Shown here: in pieces, positions 1 through 9,724 of the stretch
How positions within the stretch are numbered: position 1 is the first letter of the stretch
Layout of the letters: each line of letters opens with the position of its first letter
Origin: Rhodanobacter sp. FDAARGOS 1247
Lineage (GTDB): Bacteria > Pseudomonadota > Gammaproteobacteria > Xanthomonadales > Rhodanobacteraceae
Assembly: GCF_016889805.1 (NCBI RefSeq)
Contig: NZ_CP069535.1
Location: forward strand, 3,782,001 to 3,846,000
Reading direction: 5' to 3'
Length of the DNA: 64,000 nucleotides
Program-made: the position numbers and the translations under genes
Notes under the pieces: model-generated
Database searches by the model: none
What the model was told of the DNA's origin: nothing
Seen by the model: only the letters and a program-made list of their open reading frames with translations

Positions 1-1
1 T

Positions 2-289
2 TTCGTGAAGGGCCAGCACGTGGGTGAGCGCGTGCGCCAGGGCGAAGTGATCGGCTACGTGGGCATGACAGGGTTGGCCACCGGCCCGCACCTGCACTAC
101 GAGTTCCGCGTCAACGGCCAGCAGCGCAATCCGCAGACGGTTACCCTGCCGAAGCCCGAGCCCTTGCCCGCCGCGCAAATGGCGCGCTTCAAGGCTGACG
201 TGGTCAAGCCGCAGCTGGCCCGCCTCACCGAACTGGACTCGCGCATCAGGCTGGCTCGCGCCAGCACGCCTGCCAACCACGACAACTGA
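2..289 (+). CDS. M23 family metallopeptidase, C-terminal end (partial)
   Basis: The 3' end of a peptidoglycan endopeptidase whose start lies left of the window. The visible 95 residues carry the end of the lysostaphin-type M23 fold: a [14 protein letters not shown] beta segment followed by GPHLHYEF, the HxH zinc/catalytic motif. Such enzymes cut cross-linking peptides of peptidoglycan in the periplasm. A tail of about 50 residues follows the motif. The gene ends 11 bp before anmK, so the two may be co-transcribed and link wall cleavage with recycling. Confidence 0.85.
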   Translation, partial: FVKGQHVGERVRQGEVIGYVGMTGLATGPHLHYEFRVNGQQRNPQTVTLPKPEPLPAAQMARFKADVVKPQLARLTELDSRIRLARASTPANHDN

Positions 290-300
290 GCATCCCATCC

Positions 301-1434
301 GTGGATGACGATGCGTCGGCGACTTATCTCGGGCTGATTTCCGGCACCAGCGCAGACAGCATCGACAGCGTGCTGGTCAGCTTCCACCGCGGCATGCCGC
401 AGTTGCTGGCCAGTCACTCGCACCCCTGGCCCGGCGCGTTGCGCGAGCGGATGCTCGCCCTGGCGCAAGGCGAGAGCGCACCGGATCTGGACGCGCTGGG
501 ACGACTGGACGTGGAGATCGCCCACGGCTTCGCCGAAGCGGCGCTGGAGCTGCTCGAGCGCAGCGGCACGCCGGCGTCGGCTGTCCGCGCGATCGGCTCC
601 CATGGCCAGACCTTGCGTCATCGGCCCGGCGGCGATTATCCGTTCACCCTGCAGCTGGGCGACCCCAGCGTCATCGCCGAGCGCTGCCGTATCGATGTGG
701 TGGCGGATTTTCGTCGCGCCGACATCGCCGCCGGCGGGCAGGGCGCACCACTGCTGCCTGCCGTGCACGCGATGCTGCTGGCCCGACCGGGACACGCGCG
801 GGTCGTGCTGAATCTGGGCGGCATCGCCAACATCACCGTGCTCGGCGCCGATGGCAGCGTGCTCGGCTTCGACACCGGCCCGGCCAATGGCCTGCTCGAC
901 GCGTGGTGCCTGCGCCAGCGCGGCGAGTCGTTCGATCGGGATGGCGGGTATGCGGCCAGCGGCCAAGCCGACGAGGCCCTGCTCGCGCAGCTGCTGGACG
1001 ACCCCTACTTTGCGCTGGCGCCACCCAAGAGCACCGGCCGCGAATACTTCCACCTGGACTGGCTCGCAACCCATTTGCGGCTGGCGGCGCTGCAACCGGC
1101 CGACGTGCAGGCCACCTTGCTGGAGCTGACCGCGCGCAGTGTCGCCGCGGCGATCACGCAACACGCGCCGGATGCCCGCGAAGTCCTGGCCTGCGGCGGC
1201 GGCGTCCACAACGGCGCGCTGATGCGGCGGCTGACGGAGCTGCTGGCGCCCCGGGCGCTTCTCAGCACTTCGCGTTACGGCGTCGACCCCGACTTCCTGG
1301 AAGCAACCGCCTTCGCCTGGCTGGCGCGACAGCGGCTGCTGGGATTGCCGGGCAACCTTCCGTCGGTCACCGGCGCACGCGGTCCCCGCGTGCTGGGTGC
1401 CATCTATTCCGCGCCGGCGGCCGGTTCGTCGTAA
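301..1434 (+). CDS. anmK: anhydro-N-acetylmuramic acid kinase
   Basis: Phosphorylates 1,6-anhydro-MurNAc to MurNAc-6-phosphate, a cytosolic step of cell-wall recycling. The 377-residue protein has the family's N-terminal GLISGTSADSID phosphate-binding segment, GSHGQTLRH near residue 100, the LNLGGIANIT and FDTGPAN motifs in the middle and ACGGGVHN near the C terminus. Length is normal. The start is a GTG 11 bp after the upstream M23 gene. The 3' end overlaps a minus-strand gene by about 30 bp. ampG, the muropeptide importer, lies just downstream on the other strand, which fits a recycling locus. Confidence 0.95.
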   Translation: MDDDASATYLGLISGTSADSIDSVLVSFHRGMPQLLASHSHPWPGALRERMLALAQGESAPDLDALGRLDVEIAHGFAEAALELLERSGTPASAVRAIGSHGQTLRHRPGGDYPFTLQLGDPSVIAERCRIDVVADFRRADIAAGGQGAPLLPAVHAMLLARPGHARVVLNLGGIANITVLGADGSVLGFDTGPANGLLDAWCLRQRGESFDRDGGYAASGQADEALLAQLLDDPYFALAPPKSTGREYFHLDWLATHLRLAALQPADVQATLLELTARSVAAAITQHAPDAREVLACGGGVHNGALMRRLTELLAPRALLSTSRYGVDPDFLEATAFAWLARQRLLGLPGNLPSVTGARGPRVLGAIYSAPAAGSS

Positions 1435-1724
1435 CGAATCCGCTCCGGAGCCAGCTGGGTCGGCCGGGTATGCGCCAGCGCGCGCAGGGCTTCCTGGAAC
1501 ACGCCCTGTTCGGCATCTTCCCAGTGCCCGTCGAGGCTGCCGAAGGCGTCGGGGTCGCGCTGGCTTTCGCTGAAGTGGTGAGCCACCGAGATGCCCAGTC
1601 CGCTGCGCAATGCCTGCAGCATCACGTCGTTGATGGAGCAGTGGCGATGTTTGGCCAACGCCCTGATGCGCTCGGTGAGCAGGCTGTCGACGTGCTGCAA
1701 GATCATGTCCGGCACAAGCGTCAC
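1404..1724 (-). CDS. small hypothetical protein with ribbon-helix-helix-like N-terminus
   Basis: A 106-residue protein, convergent with and overlapping anmK. Residues 10-45 (LLTERIRALAKHRHCSINDVMLQALRSG) have the length and hydrophobic spacing of an Arc/CopG-type ribbon-helix-helix, followed by an acidic C-terminal half. The extended start is a GTG at 1724; an in-frame ATG at 1706 is a good alternative. DNA binding is only an inference from the helix pattern, and no partner toxin is adjacent. Confidence 0.55.
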   Translation of the reverse strand: MTLVPDMILQHVDSLLTERIRALAKHRHCSINDVMLQALRSGLGISVAHHFSESQRDPDAFGSLDGHWEDAEQGVFQEALRALAHTRPTQLAPERIRYDEPAAGAE

Positions 1725-1800
1725 TCCATGTTACACATGCCCTGTACCACCGATGTTTGCATAGCCATCAGCGGGCAGGGCGCCGGAAGCAGGAATCCGT

Positions 1801-1817
1801 GGACTGCTTCGCAGTCC
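1801..1817. other. short hairpin between two minus-strand genes
   Basis: A perfect 7-bp inverted repeat (GGACTGC / GCAGTCC) with a 3-nt loop, downstream of ampG. There is no T-run on either side, so terminator function is uncertain. Confidence 0.35.
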
Positions 1818-1863
1818 GCTTGTGCGCGTTGTCGCGTACGGGCCCGTGGGACAGGCCTTGTCT

Positions 1864-3180
1864 TCAGTTGCCCGATTCGTTCGCCAGCCGTTCGCGCTCG
1901 GCGCCGCGGAAATACCGCCACAGCCACGCGAACAGCATCATCGACGGCAGCACGGCCAGCACGGTGATCACGAAGTAGCCGCCGTATCCGGTGGCGGTGG
2001 CGATGCCGCCGGCGAAGAATCCGAGCAGTTTGCCGGGCAGGTTCACCAACGAACTAAGCAGCGCGTACTGGGTCGCCGTGTGCTGCCGGTTGACCAGGGA
2101 GGAGAGGAACGCCACGGTCGGCGGACCCAGCATGCCCAGGGTGAGGTTCTCGCCGGAAATCACCAGGGTCAGCACCAGCAGGTTGCCGGGGTGGGCGATC
2201 AACAGCAGGTACAACAGGTTGCTGCAGCCGCACAGCACGATGGTGACGCCCAGCGGCCGCCAGGCGCCCCAGCGGGCTACTGCCGCGCCGCCGAGAAACA
2301 CGCCGACAATGCCGATCCAGATGCCGTAGATCTTGGTGATCGTGCCGATCTCGGTCTTGGAGAAACCCATGTCGCGGTAGAACGGGCTCATGATGCCGCC
2401 GATGGTCGCCTGCTCCGGCATCTTGAACAGCAGCAGGAACAGCAGCGTCACCAGGGCAAGCACCCAGCCGTAGCGGCGGAAGAAATCGGCGAACGGATCG
2501 ATCACGCTTTCGCGCATGGCATCGCGCCAGCGCGCGGCACGCACCCGCAACACCTCGGGTTCCCGCGCCATCAAGGTTGTCGCCACGGGCACCGCCATCG
2601 CCAGCGCCATCAGCGCATAGACCGTCCGCCATGGCAGGTGGTCGGCCAGGATCAGCGCCACCGCACCGGCCAGCAGCAGACCGATCCGGTAACCCAGCGA
2701 GTAAGTCGCCACCAGCGCGCCCTGCGCTTCGATCGGAGCGATCTCGATCCGGTAGGCATCCACCGCGATGTCCTGGGTGGCGCCGAAGAAGGCCACCACC
2801 AGCGTGGCCACCACGAACAGGGGCAGTTGCGCCGGCGTCAACAGCGCCATGGCGAGCAGCCCGATCACCACGCCCAGTTGCGCGAACAGCAACCAGCCAC
2901 GGCGCTGCCCTAGCCGGGCGAAGCCGGGAATCCGGCCATGGTCGAGCAGGGGTGCCCAGACAAACTTGAACGCATAGGTCATGCCGGCGCTGGCGATCAT
3001 CGTGATGTCCGCCAGCTTGATCCCGTTTTCCTTCAGCCAGTACGCCAGCGTGCCGGCCACCAGCAGGAAGGGCAGCCCCGAGGAGAAGCCGAGCAGGAAC
3101 ATCGTCCACGCCGCCGGCTGGGCGAACGCCCGCCAGACCGACGGCTTCGCCGGCTTGGGCGCGCCCGACTCAGTCGGCAT
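1864..3180 (-). CDS. ampG: AmpG-family muropeptide permease (MFS)
   Basis: A 438-residue inner-membrane transporter of the major facilitator superfamily with about 12 hydrophobic segments. It matches AmpG, which imports GlcNAc-anhydroMurNAc peptides: WTMFLLGFSSGLPFLLVAGT at residues 22-41, FAPxLDH-like VWAPLLDHGR, and GATQDIAVDAYR in the central region. The ATG at 3180 was chosen because it gives the family's usual N terminus; it overlaps the end of xthA by 11 bp, so the two are probably co-transcribed. Together with anmK it forms a cell-wall recycling locus. The substrate is inferred from family and context. Confidence 0.88.
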   Translation of the reverse strand: MPTESGAPKPAKPSVWRAFAQPAAWTMFLLGFSSGLPFLLVAGTLAYWLKENGIKLADITMIASAGMTYAFKFVWAPLLDHGRIPGFARLGQRRGWLLFAQLGVVIGLLAMALLTPAQLPLFVVATLVVAFFGATQDIAVDAYRIEIAPIEAQGALVATYSLGYRIGLLLAGAVALILADHLPWRTVYALMALAMAVPVATTLMAREPEVLRVRAARWRDAMRESVIDPFADFFRRYGWVLALVTLLFLLLFKMPEQATIGGIMSPFYRDMGFSKTEIGTITKIYGIWIGIVGVFLGGAAVARWGAWRPLGVTIVLCGCSNLLYLLLIAHPGNLLVLTLVISGENLTLGMLGPPTVAFLSSLVNRQHTATQYALLSSLVNLPGKLLGFFAGGIATATGYGGYFVITVLAVLPSMMLFAWLWRYFRGAERERLANESGN

Positions 3181-3940
3181 AGTCGACGATGTAAGGCGCG
3201 TGATCGGAGAAGCGCTGGTCGCGATAGATCGAGCACGCCTGCATGCGCTCGCGCAGCGACGGCGTGCAGACCTGGTAGTCGATCCGCCAACCCACGTTGT
3301 TCGCGCGCGCCTGGCCACGGTTCGACCACCAGGTGTATTCGACCGCCTCGGGCTTGATCGCGCGGAAACTGTCGACCCAGCCGCGCTGCTGGAACAGCAG
3401 GTCCAGCCACGCGCGCTCCTGCGGCAGGCAGCCGGAGTTCTTCTGGTTGGATGCCCAGTTCTTGATGTCGTTCTTCGTGTGCACGATGTTCCAGTCGCCG
3501 CAGATCACGTAGTCGCGGCCGCTCTTCAGCCACTGGTCGAAGATCGGCGTGATCCACTCCATCGCCTTGAACTTGAACTGCTGGCGCTCGTCACCGGAGG
3601 AACCGGACGGGAAATACAGCGAGACCACGCTGAGGTTGCCGAAGCGCGCCTCGATGTAGCGGCCCTCGTTGTCGAATTCGTCCCAGCCCAGTTCGGTCAG
3701 CACCTGGTCGGGCTCGCGCCTGGCGTAGATCGCCACGCCGCTGTAACCCTTCTTGCTGCTGGCGTCGCGGTAGAAGCAGTGATGGCCGTCCGGGCGGAAC
3801 ATCGGGTCGCTCAGCTGGTTTTCCTGCGCCTTGGTTTCCTGCAGGCAGACCACGTCCGCGTCCTGCGTGCGCAGCCAGTCGAACACGCCCTTGGTGGCGG
3901 CCGAGCGGATGCCGTTGGCATTGAGGCTGATGATGCGCAT
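3170..3940 (-). CDS. xthA: exodeoxyribonuclease III
   Basis: DNA repair AP endonuclease and 3'-5' exonuclease. All family motifs are visible in the 256 residues: LNANGIRSA at the N terminus, QETKAQ (metal-binding Glu), [22 protein letters not shown] (catalytic Asp/Asn), WRIDY and SDHAP at the C terminus. The ATG at 3940 follows a GGAG Shine-Dalgarno sequence; longer upstream frames lack family similarity. Its stop lies inside the ampG start region. Confidence 0.95.
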   Translation of the reverse strand: MRIISLNANGIRSAATKGVFDWLRTQDADVVCLQETKAQENQLSDPMFRPDGHHCFYRDASSKKGYSGVAIYARREPDQVLTELGWDEFDNEGRYIEARFGNLSVVSLYFPSGSSGDERQQFKFKAMEWITPIFDQWLKSGRDYVICGDWNIVHTKNDIKNWASNQKNSGCLPQERAWLDLLFQQRGWVDSFRAIKPEAVEYTWWSNRGQARANNVGWRIDYQVCTPSLRERMQACSIYRDQRFSDHAPYIVDYAD

Positions 3941-4092
3941 GGATGCTCCCGAAGCGGATGGGCCATCATAACAAGCCTGTCTTCCGGGCTCGCCATCGGC
4001 ATCACCGGGACACCGGCTGTACCATGGCGCCCGCCACGCGTTCCGCGGCCTGTGGAACACGCTGCATCGAAACCGACCTGGGCGAGACGAAC

Positions 4093-4740
4093 ATGCACGA
4101 TTACCAACGCGACTTCATCGAACTGGCCTTGCAGCGCGAGGTGCTGCGCTTTGGCGAGTTCACCCTGAAGTCCGGACGCCAGAGCCCGTACTTCTTCAAC
4201 ATGGGCCGGATCGATTCCGGGGCCGCGCTGGCCCAGCTCGGCCGCGCCTACGCTGCCGCGCTGGTGAATGCCGACCTGCCGGTGGACATGCTGTTCGGCC
4301 CGGCCTACAAGGGCATCGCGCTGGCCGCCGCCACCGCCATCGCGCTGGCCGAGCAGCATCGGCGCGACCTGCCCTGGGCGTACAACCGCAAGGAAGCCAA
4401 GGAACACGGCGAGGGCGGCGTGCTGGTCGGCGCCCCGCTCCAGGGTCGCGTGCTGATCGTCGATGACGTGATGACCGCCGGCACCGCGGTGCGCGAATCG
4501 CTGGCGCTGATCCGCGCCCACGGCGCCACGCCCGCCGGCGTGCTGATCGCGCTGGACCGGCAGGAACGCGGCCTAGGCCAGCGCTCGGCCGCCCAGGAAG
4601 TGGCTGCCGATCACGGCATTCCGGTCATCGCGATCACCAGCCTCGACGACGTGCTGGCCTACGCCGGCGAGCACCCGCAACTGACCGCCGAACACGCCCG
4701 ATTGCTGGCCTATCGGCAGCAGTACGGGGTTCAGCCTTGA
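4093..4740 (+). CDS. pyrE: orotate phosphoribosyltransferase
   Basis: Pyrimidine synthesis: converts orotate and PRPP to OMP. The 215-residue protein has the [10 protein letters not shown] substrate loop near residue 25, [21 protein letters not shown] (flexible catalytic loop) and the PRPP-binding [13 protein letters not shown] near residue 120. It is divergent from xthA, with about 150 bp between the two starts. Confidence 0.96.
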   Translation: MHDYQRDFIELALQREVLRFGEFTLKSGRQSPYFFNMGRIDSGAALAQLGRAYAAALVNADLPVDMLFGPAYKGIALAAATAIALAEQHRRDLPWAYNRKEAKEHGEGGVLVGAPLQGRVLIVDDVMTAGTAVRESLALIRAHGATPAGVLIALDRQERGLGQRSAAQEVAADHGIPVIAITSLDDVLAYAGEHPQLTAEHARLLAYRQQYGVQP

Positions 4741-4840
4741 GTTCAGCCCCGGCCCATAGACTGCAACGACACCGGTCACAGTAGTCGCCATTGCCCGCGC
4801 ATCCCGCCGGGCAGCGGCTAGCCAGTGCGACCGGCGCGGC

Positions 4841-4846
4841 TATACT
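4841..4846 (+). promoter_or_regulatory. candidate -10 hexamer upstream of the DUF4124 gene
   Basis: TATACT lies 26 bp before the ATG at 4867, with an AGAGGGA ribosome-binding site between. No convincing -35 hexamer is visible. Confidence 0.35.
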
Positions 4847-4866
4847 GGCCGGCAAGAGGGAAATCC

Positions 4867-5511
4867 ATGCGTAGACCACTGCTCATCATTGCTGCCATCG
4901 TGCTGTGCGCGAGCGCTTCGGCGCACGCGCAGAACACCGGCCTTCGCTACAAATGGCACGACGGCCAGGGCCTGGTGCATTTCAGCGACAGCCTCACCAC
5001 CGAGGCGATGAAGTACGGCTACGAACTGGTCAACGATCGTGGCCTGGTGGTGCAACGGGTGTCGCGCCAGCTGAACGCGCAGGAGCGGGCGGCCGCCAAC
5101 AAGCTGGCCGCCGAACAGGCCGCGAAGGACCGCGCCATCCAAGAGCGCGCTAACGCCGACGCGCAGATGCTGTCGGCCTATCCCGACGAAGAGTCCTATC
5201 AGATCTCGCTGCAGCAGGCGCTGGACACCTACGATCAGCAGATCAACACGACGCGGATCAACCTGCGCAGCCAGGAGAAGGCGCTGACCGACCTGCTCGG
5301 CCGCGCCGCCGACATCGAGAACGGCAAGGAAACCGTGCCGAAAGCCCTGGTCGACAACATCGCCAGGCAGCGCAACGTGGTGGCCTCGCTGCGCGATACC
5401 CTGCAGCGCCAGCAGGCGGCGCGTGCGCAGTCCGTACGGCAGCAGACCCAGCTGATGGCGCATTACCGCGAGGTCAAGGCCGCCCAGGACAAGGAGCGCT
5501 CGGGCGAGTAG
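4867..5511 (+). CDS. DUF4124-containing secreted protein with coiled coil
   Basis: A 214-residue exported protein of unknown role. It begins with a Sec signal peptide (residues 1-21, ending AHAQ). The DUF4124 segment follows (YKWHDGQGLVHFSDS, residues 27-41). The rest is a long Ala/Gln-rich helical region predicted to be coiled coil. A good AGAGGGA ribosome-binding site precedes the ATG. It is convergent with algC. Confidence 0.8.
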   Translation: MRRPLLIIAAIVLCASASAHAQNTGLRYKWHDGQGLVHFSDSLTTEAMKYGYELVNDRGLVVQRVSRQLNAQERAAANKLAAEQAAKDRAIQERANADAQMLSAYPDEESYQISLQQALDTYDQQINTTRINLRSQEKALTDLLGRAADIENGKETVPKALVDNIARQRNVVASLRDTLQRQQAARAQSVRQQTQLMAHYREVKAAQDKERSGE

Positions 5512-5559
5512 GAAGCTCCGGGCCGCACGTTCCACTTCGCGGCATTGCAGCGCCCCGCC

Positions 5560-7905
5560 CTACGGGAAGGGCAGCTTCAACCTGGGGTCCACCGCGAGCA
5601 GCTGCTTGCGGAACACCTGCTCGATGCGAGTCAACGCGGCTGCGTTGTCCGCCTCGAAGCGCAACACCAGCGCCGGCGTGGTGTTCGATGCACGCACCAG
5701 ACCCCAGCCGTCGGGCCAGTCGGCGCGCACGCCGTCGATCGTGATCAGGGTGGCGTCCTCGAACGTCGCCTGCTGGCGCAGCTTGTCCATAAACCGGTAG
5801 TGCTCGCCTTCGGCCAGCTCGACCTTCAGCTCCGGCGTGGAGACGCTCTTGGGCAAGGTCGCGAAGACCTCTGCCGGGCTGCGCCCCTGCAGGTCGCCGG
5901 CAAGGATTTCCAGAAGTCGCGCGGCGGCGTAGATGCCGTCGTCGAAGCCGTACCAGCGCTCCTTGAAGAAGAAGTGCCCGCTCATCTCGCCGGCCAGCTC
6001 CGCCCCGGTCTCGCGCATCTTCGCCTTGATCAGCGAATGACCGGTGCGCCACATCAGCGGACTGCCGCCGGCGTCGAGCACCTGGCCCTTCAGGTGGCTG
6101 GTGCATTTCACGTCGTAGATGACGGTGGCGCCGGGCTGGCGCGACAGCACGTCACGCGCGAACAGCATCAACAGGCGATCCGGATAGATGATCTCGCCGG
6201 ACTGGGTGACCACGCCGAGGCGGTCGCCGTCACCGTCGAACGCCACGCCAAGATCGGCGCCGGTCTGCCTGACGGCGAGGATGAGATCTTCCAGGTTGGC
6301 CGGGTCGGACGGGTCCGGATGATGGTTCGGGAAGCTGCCGTCGACATCGCAGTACAGCGGCACCACCTCGCAGCCGATACCTTCCAGCACCTGCGGCGCG
6401 ATCGCCCCCGGAATGCCGTTGCCGCAGTCGACGACGATCTTCAGACGACGCTCGGCCAGCACGTCGGAGACGATCTTCTCGATGTAATCCGGCGCCACGT
6501 CGACCTGGCGCAGCCCGCCGGAGCCGCCACTGGCCAGCGCGCCACTGGCGATGCGCTGGTACAGGTCCTGGATCGCACCCTCGGACAGGGTCTCGCCACC
6601 GACCACGATCTTGAAGCCGTTGTAGTCCGGCGGGTTGTGGCTGCCGGTCACGGCCACGCCGCAACCGGTATTGAAGCGATAGGCCGCGTAATACACCACC
6701 GGCGTGGGCACCGCGCCGATGTCGATCACGTCGATGCCGGCGTCGCGCAGGCCGTCGGCCAGCGCAGCGGCGAGCTGCGGACCGGACAACCGGCCATCGC
6801 GGCCAACCACGATTTCGCGCAGGCCCTTCTCGTCCATCAGCGTGCCGATCGACTGGCCGAGCAGGCGCGCCACGTCCGCGTTCAAGGTCTTGCCGACCAC
6901 GCCACGGATGTCATAGGCACGGAAGATGGCGGGGTCCACGCTGGTCGCCGCGGGCACCGGGGCGGCCGCTGGCGGCGGCGACGGAGCTGCCGGCGAAGTG
7001 CGGGGCCGCCTCGCCGTTTCCGGGGCGGCAGGCACGGGTGTAGCCAGCGGCAACTCATCCTCCTGCGGCTCTACCAGCACCTGCTGGCGACGCAGACGCA
7101 GCCAGCTCAGGTAGCCGCCACCGCCAAGCCCGAGCAGGGCCAGCAGCGCACTCAGGATCACCGAGCGTGGCAATACGATGAACGCCCGGGGAAGACCGAC
7201 GCCCACGCTGAAGGCGCTGCCGGCGACCGGCTTGCCGGTGGTCTCGATCTCGGCCGAGTTCGAACCGTTGGAAAACAGCTGGATGTAGCCACTGTCGTCG
7301 CCCTGGCGCAGCTCCAGCCGGCCACCGGCCGGCGAGATGGCGTCGAAGCGCTGCTTCATCGGCGCGAACGGCAGTTCGACCCACGCCCACGCCTGGGTCT
7401 GTTGCGGCAGGCCCAGCGGAATCACCAGGCTCAACCGGCGATCCCCGCTGCCGTAGGAAACACTCTGTGCCGGCGGCAACCCGTCGGCACTCTGCGCCGC
7501 CATCAACTGGGCGGCCTTGGCATAACCGAATTCACGGTAGTTCGCGCGCAACACCTCGGCCAGGTCACCGCTGTACAACTCGAGCTTCCGGGCCTGGGGC
7601 AACTGCTGGCGCAGCGCGGCGGCGGATTGCGCCGGGTCGCTCATCAGGGTGGTCGGGTCCACCCCGGCCAGCACCTTCTCGATCGAGCGGCGCTGGTTGA
7701 CGATCTCCTCGGACATCGCCCTGACCGCCTGGTCCTGGGCCTGGTGCACCCGATCGATCGCATCGCCCTCGTCGGCGATCAGCCAGGTCTGCCAGACGCA
7801 GAACAGGCCCACCAGCAGCAGCACGGTGGCGCCGACGAGCGGCAACAGGGTCGACCAGTCGACCCTGAGGTTGCTCAAGCGCTCTTTTGCGATGTTCAAC
7901 GCCAT
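5560..7905 (-). CDS. algC: phosphomannomutase/phosphoglucomutase with membrane-anchored N-terminal extension
   Basis: Interconverts mannose- and glucose-6-phosphate with their 1-phosphates for exopolysaccharide and LPS precursors. The protein has 781 residues against about 460 for Pseudomonas AlgC. The extra N-terminal part holds a transmembrane helix (about residues 20-42), an extracytoplasmic-looking segment of about 200 residues, a second hydrophobic helix near residue 255 and a Pro/Ala linker. The catalytic part has the phosphoserine loop TGSHNPPDYNGFK, metal loop DGDGDRLG, sugar loop GEMSGHFFFKE and phosphate-binding RASNTTP. Such extended forms are known in Xanthomonadales. It follows coaBC and dut on the same strand. 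Confidence 0.93.
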   Translation of the reverse strand: MALNIAKERLSNLRVDWSTLLPLVGATVLLLVGLFCVWQTWLIADEGDAIDRVHQAQDQAVRAMSEEIVNQRRSIEKVLAGVDPTTLMSDPAQSAAALRQQLPQARKLELYSGDLAEVLRANYREFGYAKAAQLMAAQSADGLPPAQSVSYGSGDRRLSLVIPLGLPQQTQAWAWVELPFAPMKQRFDAISPAGGRLELRQGDDSGYIQLFSNGSNSAEIETTGKPVAGSAFSVGVGLPRAFIVLPRSVILSALLALLGLGGGGYLSWLRLRRQQVLVEPQEDELPLATPVPAAPETARRPRTSPAAPSPPPAAAPVPAATSVDPAIFRAYDIRGVVGKTLNADVARLLGQSIGTLMDEKGLREIVVGRDGRLSGPQLAAALADGLRDAGIDVIDIGAVPTPVVYYAAYRFNTGCGVAVTGSHNPPDYNGFKIVVGGETLSEGAIQDLYQRIASGALASGGSGGLRQVDVAPDYIEKIVSDVLAERRLKIVVDCGNGIPGAIAPQVLEGIGCEVVPLYCDVDGSFPNHHPDPSDPANLEDLILAVRQTGADLGVAFDGDGDRLGVVTQSGEIIYPDRLLMLFARDVLSRQPGATVIYDVKCTSHLKGQVLDAGGSPLMWRTGHSLIKAKMRETGAELAGEMSGHFFFKERWYGFDDGIYAAARLLEILAGDLQGRSPAEVFATLPKSVSTPELKVELAEGEHYRFMDKLRQQATFEDATLITIDGVRADWPDGWGLVRASNTTPALVLRFEADNAAALTRIEQVFRKQLLAVDPRLKLPFP

Positions 7906-7965
7906 TTCCGCCCCCGCGGCTGAAGCTGCAAGCCGGTTCGGTCCATCCCGAACCGGCTCGTCGAT

Positions 7966-8424
7966 CTATCGGATACCGGTCGAGCCGAAACCGCCCTCGC
8001 CACGCTGGCTGGCTGCGAACTCGGTGACCACATGCAGTCGCGCCTGCGCCACCGGCACCAGCAGCAACTGTGCGATGCGGTCGCCCACGGCGATGGTGTA
8101 GGACTCGCGCCCGCGATTCCAGCACGAAATCATCAACGGCCCCTGGTAGTCGGCGTCGATCACCCCGACCAGGTTGCCCATCACCAGCCCATGCTTGTGA
8201 CCCAGGCCCGAGCGCGGCACGATCAGCGCGCACCAGCCGGGGTCATCGATATGGATCGCGATGCCGCTGGGCACCAGCGCGCTTTCGCCCGGCGCCAGGG
8301 TCAGCGGCTGCTCCAGCGCGGCGCGCAGGTCCATCCCCGCGCTGCCCGCGGTCGCCGCCTGCGGCAGCGGGATGCTGTCGCCCAGGCGCGGATCGAGGAT
8401 CTTCATCGCCACATCGATGTTCAT
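7966..8424 (-). CDS. dut: deoxyuridine 5'-triphosphate nucleotidohydrolase
   Basis: Hydrolyses dUTP to dUMP, keeping uracil out of DNA. The 152-residue trimeric dUTPase has all five motifs, including [30 protein letters not shown] and the C-terminal [10 protein letters not shown] arm. Its ATG overlaps the coaBC stop (ATGA), so translation is probably coupled. Confidence 0.97.
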   Translation of the reverse strand: MNIDVAMKILDPRLGDSIPLPQAATAGSAGMDLRAALEQPLTLAPGESALVPSGIAIHIDDPGWCALIVPRSGLGHKHGLVMGNLVGVIDADYQGPLMISCWNRGRESYTIAVGDRIAQLLLVPVAQARLHVVTEFAASQRGEGGFGSTGIR

Positions 8425-9626
8425 GCACGGGTGGCCCGGTAACGCTCCGCCACCCGGGCGACCAGCTGGCGCGCCAGCTCCGTCTTCGCCGCTCGCGGCA
8501 ACTCGATCGAACCGTCGGCCCAGTAGAGCGTCAACGCATTGTCGGCCGCCTCGAAACCGAGGCCACCGCCCACCTGATTCGCCGCAATCATGTCCAGCCC
8601 CTTGTGGCGCAGCTTGCCCTGCGCATACGTGGCCACATCATGCGTCTCCGCGGCAAATCCGACCAGGAACGGGTGCGCGGTTTGCGCCGAAAGGCTGGCC
8701 AGGATGTCCGGATTCTCATCGAGATGCAGGACCAGCTCGCCGCCGTCGCGCTTCTTGAGCTTCTGCGCCGACACTTCCTGCGGGCGGTAATCGCCCACCG
8801 CGGCCGCACCGATATAGACGTCCGCATGGGTCGCCGCCTCGATCACCGCCGCATGCATCTGCGCCGCGCTGCGCACATCCACCCGCCGATGCACGCCCGC
8901 CGGCGTGGCCAGGCTGACCGGTCCGGCCACCAGGGTCACCTCGGCGCCGGCCGCGACTGCGGCGGCAGCCACGGCGAAGCCCATCTGGCCCGAACTGCGA
9001 TTGCCGATGAAACGCACCGGATCGATGTCTTCATAGGTCGGCCCGGCGCTCACCACCACCTTGAGGCCGGCCAGGCAGCGATCGCCGAACGAGGCCAGCA
9101 GGGCATCGCGCAGCTCGTGTGGTTCCAGCATGCGCCCGCTGCCGACGTCGCCGCAGGCCTGGTCGCCCACCGCCGGCCCCAGCATGTGGGCGCCGTGCCG
9201 GCGCAAGGTCGCCATGTTCGCCTGCACCGCCGGGTGCGCCCACATCTGCTGGTTCATCGCCGGCGCCAGGTACAGCGGCGCGGCGCTGGCCAGGCACAGC
9301 GTGGTCAGCAGGTCGTCGGCCATGCCGTGGGCCAGGCGCGCCAGCAGATCGGCACTGGCCGGCGCCACCAGGATGCGTTCGGCCCAGCGCGCCAGCTCGA
9401 TGTGGCCCATCGCGGCCTCGGCCTGGGCGTCCCACAGGCTCACCCGCACCGGCTGTCCGGACAGCGCCTGGAAGGTGGTCGGACTGACGAAATGCGTGGC
9501 GCCCTCGGTCATCACCACGCGCACCTCGGCGTCGAGGTCACGCAGCCGGCGAACCAGCTCGCAGGACTTGTAGGCGGCGATGCCGCCGGACACTCCCAGC
9601 AGGATGCGGCGTTGGGCAAGACTCAT
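8421..9626 (-). CDS. coaBC: bifunctional phosphopantothenoylcysteine decarboxylase / phosphopantothenate-cysteine ligase
   Basis: Two consecutive coenzyme A synthesis steps. The N-terminal CoaC flavoprotein domain (residues 1-180) shows [19 protein letters not shown] and [10 protein letters not shown]. The CoaB domain (residues 185-401) shows [21 protein letters not shown] and the CTP-site segment near VGFAAETHD. The ATG at 9626 gives the standard [15 protein letters not shown] start; an upstream extension to 9686 has no family support. Confidence 0.96.
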   Translation of the reverse strand: MSLAQRRILLGVSGGIAAYKSCELVRRLRDLDAEVRVVMTEGATHFVSPTTFQALSGQPVRVSLWDAQAEAAMGHIELARWAERILVAPASADLLARLAHGMADDLLTTLCLASAAPLYLAPAMNQQMWAHPAVQANMATLRRHGAHMLGPAVGDQACGDVGSGRMLEPHELRDALLASFGDRCLAGLKVVVSAGPTYEDIDPVRFIGNRSSGQMGFAVAAAAVAAGAEVTLVAGPVSLATPAGVHRRVDVRSAAQMHAAVIEAATHADVYIGAAAVGDYRPQEVSAQKLKKRDGGELVLHLDENPDILASLSAQTAHPFLVGFAAETHDVATYAQGKLRHKGLDMIAANQVGGGLGFEAADNALTLYWADGSIELPRAAKTELARQLVARVAERYRATRA

Positions 9627-9724
9627 ATGTAAGGCGGGCCTGACAGTCGGGCAGTGGCCTAGCTTACCGGATTCATCCCCGCCCACCGCTGCCTGCTGCA
9701 GGCCTGCTCCGGCAACGTCCGTGC

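Noticed and set aside
903..1967. A 354-residue plus-strand frame across anmK
   Set aside because: Out-of-frame shadow, Arg/Ala-rich, over a gene with full family motifs.
5545..7923. A 792-residue plus-strand frame opposite algC
   Set aside because: Antisense shadow; algC motifs are intact on the minus strand.
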